Origin: Streptomyces sp. AC512_CC834
GTDB lineage: Bacteria > Actinomycetota > Actinomycetes > Streptomycetales > Streptomycetaceae
DNA: 64,000 nucleotides
Assembly: GCF_019049325.1 (NCBI RefSeq)
Contig: NZ_JAGMUO010000015.1
Coordinates: forward strand, 1 to 64,000
Direction: 5' to 3'
In this document: piece after piece, positions 1 to 10,011 of the stretch
Position numbering within the stretch: the stretch's first letter is position 1
Layout of the letters: each line of letters starts with the position of its first letter
Position numbers and translations under genes: made by a program
The notes under the pieces: generated by a model
Told to the model about the DNA's origin: nothing
What the model saw: only the letters and a program-made list of their open reading frames with translations
Databases searched by the model: none

Positions 1-58
1 CACCAAGCGGATCCGCAACGCCGCCAGAACGAACCTCGCGCAGCCGGGCAACAACTGA
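1..58 (+). CDS. C-terminal end of an unidentified protein (cut by window edge)
   Basis: The first bases read in frame 2 as a short basic tail ending in LAQPGNN and a TGA stop at 56-58. Only about 18 codons are visible, too few to assign a family. The reading frame is supported by its position, ending 27 bp before the next same-strand gene, so the three genes may be one operon. The true product is unknown. Confidence 0.4.
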   Translation, partial: TKRIRNAARTNLAQPGNN

Positions 59-85
59 GCTGCAAATCCAACCCATCCACAACTC

Positions 86-706
86 TTGACTATTGCTCTT
101 CTCCCTTCCCAATGGGCACAGATCCCTCTGCGTCAGGGCACGGAGGAAGCTGTCGAGGAGATTTTGCACCAGGCGTACGCACGCATCCCTGCTGATGCTC
201 CTCCAGACAAGATCGGCCCATACAAGCAAGAGCTGGCTCGGCGGTTCCGCAAAGCTGTCGCAGGCGCCCAGGAGCGAAATGCTCTCGACCTGTATCTTCC
301 GGTAAAACCCGTGGGGGACGAGGAATTCAACCTCGGCGCTTCGATCCTCGTCACCGAGACCGTATTGCCCACGCGAAACACGGGAGGACCCCGCACCCCA
401 CCCAGCGAGGTAGCCGTTCAGTTGCTGACCAACGATGGTACAGAGGACGGCGACCTCAGTTCCGGCGAGGTGGACGGCGCCCTTGCTGTCCGACGAGAAA
501 ACGTCGCCGCCGCAGCACCCGACCGAGGAGCACCATCTGGTTCTCGTCGCGTCGAATACATGGTCTCCGTTCCAGGAGATCCCGACCGATGGTTCATTGC
601 AGCGTTCTCAACCGTTGGCGGAGGAGATCCGAGGGACGAATTGGCGGAAGCTCTCGTGCAGTGGTTCGACGCGGTCATGGCCACATTTCGGTGGAGGCAT
701 GTGTGA
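86..706 (+). CDS. Hypothetical protein, first of a coupled pair
   Basis: A 206-residue protein with no recognisable motif, signal peptide or membrane segment. The N-terminal third is helix-like and charged (around 20-70), followed by a strand-like segment near GASILVTE (about 83-91), a Gly/Thr/Asp-rich middle, and a C-terminal helix with AEALVQWFDAVM. The start is a TTG at 86, with no good alternative in the short gap after the preceding stop. It overlaps the next gene by 4 bp (GTGA at 703-706), so the two are translationally coupled and probably functionally linked. Composition is less GC-rich than most of the window. No function is assigned; an immunity or secretion-accessory role is possible but cannot be shown. 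Confidence 0.65.
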   Translation: MTIALLPSQWAQIPLRQGTEEAVEEILHQAYARIPADAPPDKIGPYKQELARRFRKAVAGAQERNALDLYLPVKPVGDEEFNLGASILVTETVLPTRNTGGPRTPPSEVAVQLLTNDGTEDGDLSSGEVDGALAVRRENVAAAAPDRGAPSGSRRVEYMVSVPGDPDRWFIAAFSTVGGGDPRDELAEALVQWFDAVMATFRWRHV

Positions 707-1320
707 GTGAGATATTCTGGCCGATCATCGACATCGAATATGTTGATGCCTACCCGTGGGTGATCATTCCTCCGCGAGCGGGGATATCCGCCCCTTTTGA
801 GGAGTGGAACGACATCCATGGTTGGTGTCTGGAACGGGCCGAGGATCTGTGGGCGGACAGGCAGATGTCTCCCGGGTCCAGTGGGGTTGCCTTCGTCGGA
901 GAAACACTGGCGCGCTGTGCCGAGTCGTTGTGCCCTCCCGGCTCGGATCACTGGCTATTTCTGCATCTCGACCACCCGACGGATATCCCACTACCCGTGT
1001 GTGCGGCCATTGGCCCAGCCCAAGAGTCACGCGAGACGACTCTGCGCGTCCTCACGGAGGCCGACGACACCACAGCCGTCGAACCACCTGTCGTGAAATC
1101 CTTCGTCTCCCGTTATCTAGGGGAGGGCATGACAACGTTCCGATACGTCATTCAAGAAGACTCCCCACACCTCGCTGCCTGTGTCCGTTACGCATGGCAG
1201 GTGAAAGAGCACGAGGCAGACGTCGTGATTTGGACGGGGACTGAAGACGTCGCTCGTATCCTCAATGCCGCTGACGATGTGGAGGAATTGGCCCGTTCCT
1301 TGGCCATCTTCATACCTTGA
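703..1320 (+). CDS. Hypothetical protein, second of a coupled pair
   Basis: A 205-residue soluble protein. The GTG at 703 (VSEIFWPIID) is chosen because it overlaps the upstream stop by 4 bp, the usual actinobacterial coupling signal; the frame is open further upstream, but that part lies inside the preceding gene. Sequence features are acidic and aromatic: FEEWNDIHGWCLERAEDLW near 30-48, and a C-terminal region with VVIWTGTEDVARIL. No signal peptide, membrane helix or known catalytic motif is evident. It is convergent with the secreted-protein gene that follows, whose stop lies about 90 bp away. Function unknown; pairing with the previous gene suggests a two-component cassette. Confidence 0.7.
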   Translation: MSEIFWPIIDIEYVDAYPWVIIPPRAGISAPFEEWNDIHGWCLERAEDLWADRQMSPGSSGVAFVGETLARCAESLCPPGSDHWLFLHLDHPTDIPLPVCAAIGPAQESRETTLRVLTEADDTTAVEPPVVKSFVSRYLGEGMTTFRYVIQEDSPHLAACVRYAWQVKEHEADVVIWTGTEDVARILNAADDVEELARSLAIFIP

Positions 1321-1406
1321 GTCTGAATCCACCGGTCGGTGATGGGGGCGTGGAGGGCGCAGAGAGGTGCCCGCTGATCAGTCGACACGAACCGAATCAC
1401 CACACA

Positions 1407-2459
1407 CTAGCGGTTAACAGCCTGGATCTCCTGGACCACGACATCCTGGTCCGCACCGAATTCACCGTCGGGCAGATCACCGCCCGCACCGATCGTACTC
1501 GTCCAGCTGATCTTCCAAGTGACGGTGGCCTGGAGGTTGTACGAGCCGTCACCTGAAGAACGCAGGTACTTCACCCCGCATGGCGGGGTCTCGTCGGCCT
1601 TCCCTTTGGTATACGGTTCGCCAATCTGCCCGTCCCGGATCTCGCATTGCCCAGAAGCGGGGAAGGTGACCGCGTCGTCCGTGCCCGGAGTGATTTTCAG
1701 TGATACGGGCTCTGCCCTAGTCGTCGCACTGAGTCCGAGGAGCGGGACAGAGGCGGTGACGGAGACTGGCTTGAACTCGGCAGTGTCCAGCCATGCCCAA
1801 GTCGGCAGGTTTACCTTCGTGGTGTCTGCGGGGGCAAGCTCGACTTCGGTAGACGGCACCCGAATCTCGGCATACGCAAGCTGGGCGAGCATCTCGGGTG
1901 ATATGACCTGTGGAATATCAGTTGGCGGCTCGTCGCCCTCATCCACCCAGAAGGGAAGTTCGTTACAGTCCCGGGCTGCCGGGTCCTCCTCTCTGCCTTC
2001 TGTGACGTACGCGTCCCACCAGTAGCCCTTTCCCTCCTTGTCTTTGTTGAAGTCCTTGTAAGGCTTCCCGTTGACGAAGTAGTTCTGGGTTTTCAGGGCC
2101 CACTCGGGGCTGGGTGCACTACTCATCCACACCTGTCGCATCTGCGCGTCAAGTTCCTTGGGTGTGTGCTTCGGCGCGTAGTAGCAAGCAGGAGGCGTCC
2201 AGGATGTCGTCGATGTGACACCACCAGTGGACTCGCCACCCCCATTTTTCGAGCGGTCGAAAACGATGACGCTGCTGACTCCAGACTTGATCGTTTCGTC
2301 GACGCGTCCGCCCGAGGCACTCGTATCTGTCTCCGAACCAGACCCGCCAAAGGAGCCCTCTCCAGGATTGGTCTTGTCGGCGAATGCGCTGGGCGACAAG
2401 CACAGCAACATCGAACCTGCCGCGACGGCCACAGCGGCCGGACGGAGAAGCCGGGTCAC
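1407..2459 (-). CDS. Secreted hypothetical protein
   Basis: About 350 residues beginning VTRLLRPAAVAVAAGSML, a clear Sec-type signal peptide with a predicted cleavage after the Ala-rich SAFA motif near residue 28. The mature protein starts with a Gly/Ser-rich disordered segment, then a domain with several cysteines (PACYY, ARDCNELPFW, GQCEI, PPCGVKY) likely to form disulfides outside the cell, and a C-terminal beta-rich section. The start at 2459 is chosen because its GTGA overlaps the stop of the upstream lipoprotein gene; a GTG nine bases further upstream (2468) is also in frame. The pair is co-transcribed and probably acts together at the cell surface. Family not recognised. Confidence 0.75.
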   Translation of the reverse strand: MTRLLRPAAVAVAAGSMLLCLSPSAFADKTNPGEGSFGGSGSETDTSASGGRVDETIKSGVSSVIVFDRSKNGGGESTGGVTSTTSWTPPACYYAPKHTPKELDAQMRQVWMSSAPSPEWALKTQNYFVNGKPYKDFNKDKEGKGYWWDAYVTEGREEDPAARDCNELPFWVDEGDEPPTDIPQVISPEMLAQLAYAEIRVPSTEVELAPADTTKVNLPTWAWLDTAEFKPVSVTASVPLLGLSATTRAEPVSLKITPGTDDAVTFPASGQCEIRDGQIGEPYTKGKADETPPCGVKYLRSSGDGSYNLQATVTWKISWTSTIGAGGDLPDGEFGADQDVVVQEIQAVNR

Positions 2460-3115
2460 GGCTGGCACCCAGTAGCGCCGCGAGTTGACGTAATCTCTAC
2501 CAGCTCCCAGACCCCAACCTTATTCTTGGCGACTTCAATGTTGTAGGCCACGTAGCTGTCCTTGGTTACCTTCGTGCCCTTGAGTTCACCGGTCTTGATC
2601 ACCTTGCTGTGGGCTTTGCTCTCGTCAGCGCAGTAGCCGATCGCCGCACTGGTCTCGGAGTTTACCTTCACTGCACGGTCGAAGTACCTGGTGGTTCCCG
2701 TAATCGTCCAACCCGCATCCTTGAAACCCTGGACCCATTTCTCAGCAGCAACAGCACCCTCCCCCTCCGTGTAGAATTCCAGAGCGGGAAGGTGCGGGTC
2801 CTGAGCAACAATCGCCGCGTCGAGCGCACGGACAAGCTCCGCGTTGTCCCTCAGAATTGCGTCCTCAACCGGATTCCCGGTCTTCTCCGGTGTGAAGACG
2901 TCCTTGACATCCGATGGCAGTTCGATTGTCGGGCGTTTGGCACTGTCCGATGCGCTGACGCTCGGCGAAGCCGACGCCGCGGAGTCACCGCCCGTGTCTG
3001 CACCCGCAATCTTGTCATTGCCCTCTGATGTGTCGTCACCGCCCCCGCAGGCGGACAGCGACAGGGCCGCGACGGCAGTCAGCGTGGCGGCGATCAGGGT
3101 TGGACGGCGGTTCAC
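2456..3115 (-). CDS. Putative lipoprotein
   Basis: About 219 residues. The N-terminus VNRRPTLIAATLTAVAALS leads into the lipobox LSAC followed by GGG, so the mature protein should be lipid-anchored at Cys about 22. A Ser/Asp/Ala-rich linker follows, then a compact domain (about 65-219) with PVEDAILRDNAELVRALDAAI and a C-terminal part resembling small NTF2-like extracytoplasmic folds by its size and hydrophobic pattern only. The GTG at 3115 is preferred over the 69-residue longer frame because it has GGGAG 6 nt upstream and gives a perfect signal peptide. It overlaps the next gene by 4 bp. Substrate or partner unknown. Confidence 0.8.
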   Translation of the reverse strand: MNRRPTLIAATLTAVAALSLSACGGGDDTSEGNDKIAGADTGGDSAASASPSVSASDSAKRPTIELPSDVKDVFTPEKTGNPVEDAILRDNAELVRALDAAIVAQDPHLPALEFYTEGEGAVAAEKWVQGFKDAGWTITGTTRYFDRAVKVNSETSAAIGYCADESKAHSKVIKTGELKGTKVTKDSYVAYNIEVAKNKVGVWELVEITSTRGATGCQP

Positions 3116-3268
3116 GGATGGCTCCCGGTGGGGCGAGGGTTCGCACGAGAGTGCCAACGCTATCGACCGGGCTCCGAGTGACACCAGGTGGGTTTACGTC
3201 AGTCCCGCCCGGCAGGGATCAATTGGGCCGGGAGGTCGACCCGGTGACCAAAGGCGGAACGGCAAAGA

Positions 3269-3303
3269 CCCCGGGCCGTGGCGGGGGAAGCCACGGCCCG
3301 GGG
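3269..3303 (-). terminator. Strong hairpin terminator of the hydrolase gene
   Basis: A 14-bp perfect stem (3269-3282 with 3290-3303) encloses a 7-nt loop. It lies 40 bp past the stop of the minus-strand hydrolase gene. On the minus strand the stem is followed by a short T-rich TCTTTGCC. Confidence 0.8.
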
Positions 3304-3342
3304 CCGGTGTGCGGGGTGGGGCTGACGGAGGCGGGGCGGGCG

Positions 3343-4239
3343 TCAGAGCTGCTGGGTGACCTTCTGGACGGCCTTGAGGGTGAGGTCGGGGCGGTCGGTG
3401 TGGATGTAGTGGCCGCTGCCCTTGGCCGTGGTGAGCTTGCTGGCGGTGGAGATCTTGAGCCACTCGTTCTGGCCCTTGGTCCACATCTCCTCCAGGGCGG
3501 GGCCGTACTCGGGGACCGCGCCGTACTGGGACTCGTGCTTGAGGATCTCCACGGGGATGTCTCCGGCGGAGTGGACGGGACCGTCGGCGATGACGAACCT
3601 CTCCGCGTTCTGGCCCTCGTTGCCGGCGATGGCACCGTCGCGGGCCTGGGCGGCCGGGCCGGTGACGTCGGCGGGGATGGTGCGGTTCATGTCGCGGGTG
3701 AGGTGGGGGATGGTGGCGTCGAGGAGGACCAGGCCCTTGACGCGGTCGGTGTGGTCGGGGGTGTAGCGGGCGGCGATGTAGCCGCCCATGGAGTGGCCGA
3801 CCAGGACGACGGGGCGGTCGCCGGCCAGGTGGTCGAGGACCTTGGTGAGCAGGACGTCGGTGTCGTTGGCGGTCTGCAGGGTGTCCGGGGCGGGCTTGTC
3901 GCTCTTGCCCTCGCCGAGGCGGTCGTAGGAGCAGACGCGGGAGGTCTTCGCGACGGACTTCTGGAGCGCGGCCATGTTGTCCAGGCCCTCGCCGGCGCCG
4001 GGCATCAGCATCACCAGGGGCTCGCCACGGTGGGTGCGGCCGGAGCAGGAGACGTTGACCGAGTGGCCGTCGACCTGGATCTTCTTCGTGCCGGTGAAGG
4101 AGGCTCCCGCCGAGGCCTTGTCCTTGCTGTTGCTGTCGGAGTCGTCCTTGCCGAACTCCTCGTTGAGGACGAGGCCCGCGCCGGCCACGGTGCAGACGAC
4201 GGCGATGGCGGCGATCGCCTTGGCGAAGGTGCGGAACAT
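3343..4239 (-). CDS. Membrane-anchored or secreted alpha/beta hydrolase
   Basis: A 298-residue alpha/beta-hydrolase-fold protein. Residues 8-25 form an uncleaved or late-cleaved signal anchor, followed by a polar linker rich in Asp/Ser/Lys (31-45). The fold starts near 52; the nucleophile elbow is GHSMGG with Ser150, and the candidate catalytic His is His277 in GSGHYIH. The oxyanion region is MPGAGEG (79-85). The substrate is not predictable, though ester or amide hydrolysis outside the membrane is expected. The gene is monocistronic: a strong hairpin follows it and the repeat-containing gap to galK precedes it. The ATG at 4239 has GGAGGC about 6 nt upstream. Confidence 0.88.
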   Translation of the reverse strand: MFRTFAKAIAAIAVVCTVAGAGLVLNEEFGKDDSDSNSKDKASAGASFTGTKKIQVDGHSVNVSCSGRTHRGEPLVMLMPGAGEGLDNMAALQKSVAKTSRVCSYDRLGEGKSDKPAPDTLQTANDTDVLLTKVLDHLAGDRPVVLVGHSMGGYIAARYTPDHTDRVKGLVLLDATIPHLTRDMNRTIPADVTGPAAQARDGAIAGNEGQNAERFVIADGPVHSAGDIPVEILKHESQYGAVPEYGPALEEMWTKGQNEWLKISTASKLTTAKGSGHYIHTDRPDLTLKAVQKVTQQL

Positions 4240-4292
4240 GGGGGGCCTCCAGCAGGCAAGGGTGGGGTACGGATCGGCTACTCGGGGGTTGG

Positions 4293-4358
4293 GGGGCTTG
4301 CTCAGGTCTTGCTCGGGTCCTTCTCGGGTCTTGCTCGGGTCCTTCTCGGGTCTTGCTC
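4293..4358. repeat. 11-bp tandem repeat, six copies
   Basis: Six head-to-tail 11-mers, GGGTCTTGCTC alternating with GGGTCCTTCTC, with one to two differences in the outer copies. It lies about 55 bp upstream of the hydrolase start, where a promoter or operator would be. The 11-bp period would put each copy on one face of the helix. Confidence 0.9.
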
Positions 4359-4368
4359 AGTCGGCCTG

Positions 4369-4396
4369 TCGTTCCCGGCGACTCGTTCCCGGCGAC
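4369..4396. repeat. 14-bp tandem duplication
   Basis: Two perfect adjacent copies of TCGTTCCCGGCGAC (4369-4382 and 4383-4396), directly after the 11-bp array. Confidence 0.85.
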
Positions 4397-4478
4397 TGAT
4401 GAAGACTCTATGGATCCGGCGCCCCCGGATCGTCACCCCTCGGTGGACACCTGCGCGTAGCTCCCCCGGGGGACAACA

Positions 4479-4522
4479 ACGGACGACGCGGCAGGTGGGA
4501 GTTCACCTGCCGCGTCGTCCGT
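4479..4522 (-). terminator. Terminator of the galTEK operon
   Basis: A 19-bp perfect stem (4479-4497 with 4504-4522) with a 6-nt loop, 20 bp after the galK stop. The minus strand continues into TGTTGT, a modest T-rich tail. Confidence 0.85.
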
Positions 4523-4542
4523 CGAAACCGTCCGCCCGGACG

Positions 4543-5706
<1,164 letters not shown>

Positions 5707-5743
5707 GCCTTGGCCCCTCACCCTTCCGGTAACTCCGCAAGTT

Positions 5744-6706
5744 TCAGCCCGCGCGCCGCTGCGCGAACTCCCACGCGTCCGCGACGATCCCCGCGAGGTC
5801 CGCGCGGGACGGGTTCCAGCCCAGTTTCTCGCGGGCGGTGTCCGCCGATGCCACCAGGACCGCCGGGTCGCCGCCGCGCCGGGGGGCCACGGCCTCGGGG
5901 ATCGGATGCCCCGTCACCCCGCGGACGGTTTCGACGACCTCGCGGACCGAGAAGCCGTTGCCGTTGCCCAGGTTGCAGATGAGGTGTTCGCCGGGCCGGG
6001 CCGCGGCCAGGGCGAGCAGGTGGGCGTCGGCCAGGTCGGCGACGTGGATGTAGTCGCGCACGCAGGTGCCGTCCGGCGTCGGGTAGTCGTCGCCGAAGAC
6101 GGAGATGGCCTCGCGCCTGCCCTGTGCAACCTGGAGGACCAGCGGGATCAGGTGCGACTCGGGGTCGTGGCGCTCGCCGTACTCCCCGTACGCGCCCGCG
6201 ACGTTGAAGTACCGCAGGGAGACCGCGCCCAGTCCGTGGGCGGCCGCCTCACCGGTGATCATGTGGTCGACGGCGAGCTTCGAGGCGCCGTACGGGTTCG
6301 TCGGCTTCGTCGGCGCGCTCTCGACGATCGGGATCTCCTCCGGCTCGCCGTAGGTGGCGGCCGTGGAGGAGAAGACGAGCCGGCGGACGCCCGCCGTGCG
6401 CATGGCCTCGAGCAGGGCCATGGTGCCGCCGACGTTGTTGTCCCAGTACTTCTCGGGCTTGACGACCGACTCGCCGACCTGGGAGAAGGCCGCGAAGTGC
6501 AGGACTCCGTCGAACGAGGCGTCCAGCCATTTGGCGGCGTCGCGGATGTCGCCCTCGATGAACGAGGCACCGGCGGGCACGCCCTCGCGGAAACCGGTCG
6601 AGAGGTTGTCGAGGACGACGACCTCGTGGCCGGCCTCCACCAGATGCTGGGCGACGACGCTGCCGACGTATCCGGCCCCGCCCGTCACCAGGTACTTCCC
6701 GCTCAT
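5744..6706 (-). CDS. galE: UDP-glucose 4-epimerase
   Basis: A short-chain dehydrogenase-type epimerase of 320 residues that interconverts UDP-galactose and UDP-glucose using bound NAD. The nucleotide loop TGGAGYVGS is at 8-16, the catalytic Ser/Thr lies in SSTAATYG (about 113-120), and the catalytic Tyr139 and Lys143 are in NPYGASKLA. Length is close to the usual 330. Its ATG overlaps the galT stop (ATGA, 6703-6706), so it is coupled to galT. In S. coelicolor and S. lividans a second, constitutive promoter (galP2) is known inside this operon near galE; I cannot mark its boxes here. Confidence 0.97.
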   Translation of the reverse strand: MSGKYLVTGGAGYVGSVVAQHLVEAGHEVVVLDNLSTGFREGVPAGASFIEGDIRDAAKWLDASFDGVLHFAAFSQVGESVVKPEKYWDNNVGGTMALLEAMRTAGVRRLVFSSTAATYGEPEEIPIVESAPTKPTNPYGASKLAVDHMITGEAAAHGLGAVSLRYFNVAGAYGEYGERHDPESHLIPLVLQVAQGRREAISVFGDDYPTPDGTCVRDYIHVADLADAHLLALAAARPGEHLICNLGNGNGFSVREVVETVRGVTGHPIPEAVAPRRGGDPAVLVASADTAREKLGWNPSRADLAGIVADAWEFAQRRAG

Positions 6707-7764
6707 GAACTCGCTACCTCTCGCAGTCGCTCGGCCGCGCGCTCCGGGGGCACGTCGTTGATGAACACGTTCATGCCGGACTCGGAGCCCGCGAGGAACT
6801 TCAGCTTGCCGGACGTACGGCGGATGGTGAAAAGCTCCAGGTGCAGCGCGAAGTCGTCCCGCGTCACGCCCTCGAACTCCTCCAACTGCCCGAACGGGGC
6901 CTGGTGCCAGGCCGCGATGTAGGGCGTCGGAGGCTCCCCCTCGCCGAAGATCCGGTCGAAGCGTCTCAACAGTTCCAGATAGATCTGGGGAAACTCTGTG
7001 CGCGCCGCCTCGTCAAGACCGAGCAGGTCGGGGACGCGCCGCTTGGGGTAGAGGTGCACCTCGTAGGGCCAGTGCGCGGCGTACGGCACGAAGGCGGCCC
7101 AGTGTTCACCCTCGAGGACGATCCGCTCACCGGCCAGTTCCTCATCCAGGACGGCGTCGAACAGGTTCTCCCCGCCCGTCGCGTCCTTGTGGGCGGCGAG
7201 TGAACGGAGCATCAGGGCGGTGCGGGGGGTGGTGAACGGGTAGGCGTAGATCTGCCCGTGCGGGTGACCCAGCGTCACTCCGATCTCGGGACCCCGGTTC
7301 TCGAAGCAGAACACCTGTTCAACGGAGGGCAGATGGGACAGCTCGGCGGTGCGGTCCGTCCAGGTGTCGAGCACGAGCCGGGCCTGCTCCTCGCTCAGGT
7401 CGGCGAACGAGGCGTCGTGGTCGGAGGTGAAGCAGACGACCTCGCAGCGGCCCGAGTCGCCGGCCAGCGAGGGGAAACGGTTCTCGAAGACCACCACGTC
7501 GTACGACGAGTCCGGGATCTCGCTCAGCCGCTCGCCCTGCGAGGGGCACAGCGGGCACTGGTCGGCCGGCGGGTGGTAGGTGCGGCCCTGCCGGTGCGAG
7601 GCGATGGCGACACGGTCGCCGAGCAGCGGGTCGCGGCGGACCTCGGAGGTGGTGACGGTCCGCTCCAGCGGGCGGCGGTCCACGGCGTCCCGCACGGTGT
7701 CGTCGCGCAGGTCGTAGTAGACGAGCTCACGACCGTCGGCCAGCCGGGTCGAGGTCTTCTTCAC
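6703..7764 (-). CDS. galT: Galactose-1-phosphate uridylyltransferase
   Basis: A histidine-triad-family transferase of 353 residues that swaps UMP between UDP-glucose and galactose-1-phosphate. The active-site HPHGQ is at 167-171 (nucleophile His169), and a zinc-site CPLC is at 70-73. Start: the frame stays open upstream, but the GTG at 7764 ([11 protein letters not shown]) has GAGGAG 7 nt upstream and gives the family N-terminus. First gene of galTEK. Expression should be controlled from the divergent region 7765-7983. Confidence 0.96.
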   Translation of the reverse strand: MKKTSTRLADGRELVYYDLRDDTVRDAVDRRPLERTVTTSEVRRDPLLGDRVAIASHRQGRTYHPPADQCPLCPSQGERLSEIPDSSYDVVVFENRFPSLAGDSGRCEVVCFTSDHDASFADLSEEQARLVLDTWTDRTAELSHLPSVEQVFCFENRGPEIGVTLGHPHGQIYAYPFTTPRTALMLRSLAAHKDATGGENLFDAVLDEELAGERIVLEGEHWAAFVPYAAHWPYEVHLYPKRRVPDLLGLDEAARTEFPQIYLELLRRFDRIFGEGEPPTPYIAAWHQAPFGQLEEFEGVTRDDFALHLELFTIRRTSGKLKFLAGSESGMNVFINDVPPERAAERLREVASS

Positions 7765-7983
7765 TGCCGCACTCCTCTGCACCACCAAGGCAACCACCAA
7801 GGCCAACCACCAAGGGACAACCGTCAATCAATCACCCAACACAATCAAACATAACACATCACAACCCACCACGGCTCGTCGTTCATCACAATCAAACAAA
7901 GTTCATCACCAAAAGTGTTCAATTACTGAACGCGGAGGCGTAGGTTCCGCTCCGGATCAGTTCGCGAACGAAGCGAGTGCTTA
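7765..7983. promoter_or_regulatory. Divergent gal operon / symporter control region with repeats
   Basis: An AT-rich island in a GC-rich window, between galT and the symporter gene. It contains ACCACCAAGG three times (7781-7790, 7793-7802, 7806-7815), the 12-mer CACAATCAAACA twice (7840-7851 and 7887-7898; TGTTTGATTGTG on the gal strand), GTTCATCAC twice (7881-7889, 7901-7909), the 5-5-5 palindrome GTTCAATTACTGAAC (7917-7931) and GTTCGCGAAC (7960-7969). The homologous galP1 promoter in S. coelicolor and S. lividans is galactose-inducible and carries direct repeats. The TGTTTGATTGTG motif looks like a DeoR-family operator, which is inference. Confidence 0.75.
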
Positions 7984-9672
7984 ATGCAAACCCCCACAAG
8001 CTCCACATACCTGGCCGCAGAGCTTCGACTCCCCACCAACTGGCTCGACTACACGATCCTCGGGATCTACTTCGTGGTCGTCCTGGGCATCGGCTTCGCC
8101 GCCCGCCGCTCCGTCAAGACCAGCCTGGACTTCTTCCTGTCCGGCCGCTCGCTGCCCGCCTGGGTCACCGGCCTCGCCTTCGTCGCGGCCAACCTCGGCG
8201 CCACCGAGATCCTCGGCATGGCCGCCAACAGCGCCCAGTACGGCGTCTACACGACCCACTGGTACTGGATCGGCGCCATCCCCGCGATGGTCTTCCTGGG
8301 CCTGGTGATGATGCCGTTCTACTACGGCTCGAAGGTCCGCTCGGTCCCGGAGTTCCTCCTGCTCCGCTTCGACAAGGCCTCGCACCTGCTGAGTTCGGCC
8401 CTGTTCGCCGTCGCCGCCATCCTGATCGCGGGCGTGAACCTCTACGCCCTCGCGATCGTCGTCGAGGCGCTCCTCGGCTGGCCGGAGTGGGTGGCCATCG
8501 TGGTGGCCGGCTTCTTCGTCCTGGCGTACATCACCCTCGGAGGCCTCTCCTCGGCCATCTACAACGAGGTCCTCCAGTTCTTCGTCATCCTGGCCGGCCT
8601 CATCCCGGTCACCATCCTGGGCCTGAAGAAGGTCGGCGGCTGGGACGGCCTGTCCGACTCCCTCTCCCAGTCCCACGGCTCCGACTTCATGACGGCGTGG
8701 GGCGGTACGGGCATCGGCAGCGAGAACCCGCTGGGCGCCAACTGGCTGACCATCGTCCTGGGCCTGGGCTTCGTCCTGTCCTTCGGCTACTGGACGACGA
8801 ACTTCGCCGAAGTGCAGCGCGCCCTGTCCGCGAAGAACCTCTCGGCGGCCCAGCGCACCCCCCTCATCGCCGCCTTCCCGAAGATCTTCATCGTCTTCGT
8901 GGTGATGATCCCCGGCCTGGTCGCCGCCGTCCTGGTCCCGAAGATCGGCACGCCCGGCTCGGACCTCCAGTACAACGACGCCATCCCGTACCTCATGCAG
9001 CAACTGCTGCCCAACGGTGTGCTCGGCATCGCGGTGACCGGCCTGCTGGCCGCGTTCATGGCCGGCATGGCGGCCAACATCTCCTCCTTCAACACGGTCT
9101 TCACCACCGACATCTGGGCGAAGTACGTCGTGAAGGACCGCGAGGACGGCTACTACGTCCGCTTCGGCCGCATGATCACGGTGATCGGCGTCCTCGCCTC
9201 CATCGGCACGGCGTTCCTGGCCTCCTCGTTCTCCAACATCATGAGCTACCTCCAGACGCTCTTCTCCTTCTTCAACGTCCCGATGTTCGTGGTCTTCATC
9301 ATCGGCATGTTCTGGAAGCGGGCGTCCATGAAGTCCGGCTTCTGGGGCCTGGTCGCGGGCACGACCGCCGCGATGGTCAACTACTTCGTCATCTACAAGC
9401 AGGGCATCATCGACATCCCCTCCGACCAGGGCGCCAACTTCGTCTCCGCGATCGCGGGCTTCGTCGCCGGCGCGGTGGTCATGGTCGCCGTGTCCCTGTT
9501 CACCGCACCGAAGCCCACCGCCGACCTCCAGGGCCTGGTCTACGGCACCACCTCCCCCGGCATGACGGAGCCGCCCGCCAAGGGCGACGACGCGTGGTAC
9601 CGCAAGCCGGCGCTGCTGGGCTGGGGCGCGGTCGTACTGGCCGCCGCCTGCTACATCCCGTTCTCGTTCTGA
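7984..9672 (+). CDS. Sodium/solute symporter, probable galactose uptake
   Basis: A 562-residue sodium:solute symporter (SSS) with about 13-14 hydrophobic helices spread from residue 20 to the C-terminus. Family features include the N-terminal helix with the SLDFFLSGRSLPAW segment, typical of SSS proteins, and GLLAAFMAGMAANISSFNTV, which matches the conserved Ser/Asn-rich helix near the sodium site. It is divergent from galTEK and shares the control region, so galactose or a galactoside is the likely substrate; the sequence alone does not prove this. No convincing Shine-Dalgarno precedes the ATG. The small membrane-protein gene follows after 21 bp and is probably co-transcribed. Confidence 0.9.
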   Translation: MQTPTSSTYLAAELRLPTNWLDYTILGIYFVVVLGIGFAARRSVKTSLDFFLSGRSLPAWVTGLAFVAANLGATEILGMAANSAQYGVYTTHWYWIGAIPAMVFLGLVMMPFYYGSKVRSVPEFLLLRFDKASHLLSSALFAVAAILIAGVNLYALAIVVEALLGWPEWVAIVVAGFFVLAYITLGGLSSAIYNEVLQFFVILAGLIPVTILGLKKVGGWDGLSDSLSQSHGSDFMTAWGGTGIGSENPLGANWLTIVLGLGFVLSFGYWTTNFAEVQRALSAKNLSAAQRTPLIAAFPKIFIVFVVMIPGLVAAVLVPKIGTPGSDLQYNDAIPYLMQQLLPNGVLGIAVTGLLAAFMAGMAANISSFNTVFTTDIWAKYVVKDREDGYYVRFGRMITVIGVLASIGTAFLASSFSNIMSYLQTLFSFFNVPMFVVFIIGMFWKRASMKSGFWGLVAGTTAAMVNYFVIYKQGIIDIPSDQGANFVSAIAGFVAGAVVMVAVSLFTAPKPTADLQGLVYGTTSPGMTEPPAKGDDAWYRKPALLGWGAVVLAAACYIPFSF

Positions 9673-9693
9673 TCGCGGGAGGATTGAGAGAAC

Positions 9694-10005
9694 ATGTCTG
9701 ATTCCTACTCCGACAAGAACCTCCAGGACGAGGTCTCCGAGCTGGAGACCAAGTCCGTCACCGCCGCGCGTCTCTTCGACATCCGGCGGATCATCGGCGG
9801 TCTTTTCGTGGTCTACGGCGTCATCGTGACGATCGCGGGCTTCGTGGCGTCCGACGACGACATCGACAAGGCGCAGGGGGTGAACATCAACCTGTGGACC
9901 GGCCTGGCCATGCTGGTCCTCGGCCTCTTCTTCCTGGCCTGGCTGAAGCTCCGGCCCACGGCTCCGCCGCCGCCACCGCTGGAGGAGACCGCCCCGAAGG
10001 AGTGA
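9694..10005 (+). CDS. Small membrane protein partnered with the symporter
   Basis: A 103-residue protein with two hydrophobic segments (about 34-50 and 70-86), an acidic N-terminus and a Pro/Glu-rich C-terminal tail. The ATG at 9694 follows GGGAGGA with 9 nt spacing. It begins 21 bp after the SSS symporter and ends at a strong hairpin, so the two form an operon. Small two-helix partners are known for several transporter classes; here a stabilising or regulatory role is inference. Confidence 0.82.
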   Translation: MSDSYSDKNLQDEVSELETKSVTAARLFDIRRIIGGLFVVYGVIVTIAGFVASDDDIDKAQGVNINLWTGLAMLVLGLFFLAWLKLRPTAPPPPPLEETAPKE

Positions 10006-10011
10006 CGGGTC

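Larger units (their letters stand above)
4240..4542. other. Gene-free gap with repeats between galK and the hydrolase
   Basis: This 303-bp gap holds the promoter of the minus-strand hydrolase (not resolved to boxes), two sets of tandem repeats (4293-4358 and 4369-4396) and the gal operon terminator. No coding potential is seen. Confidence 0.7.
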
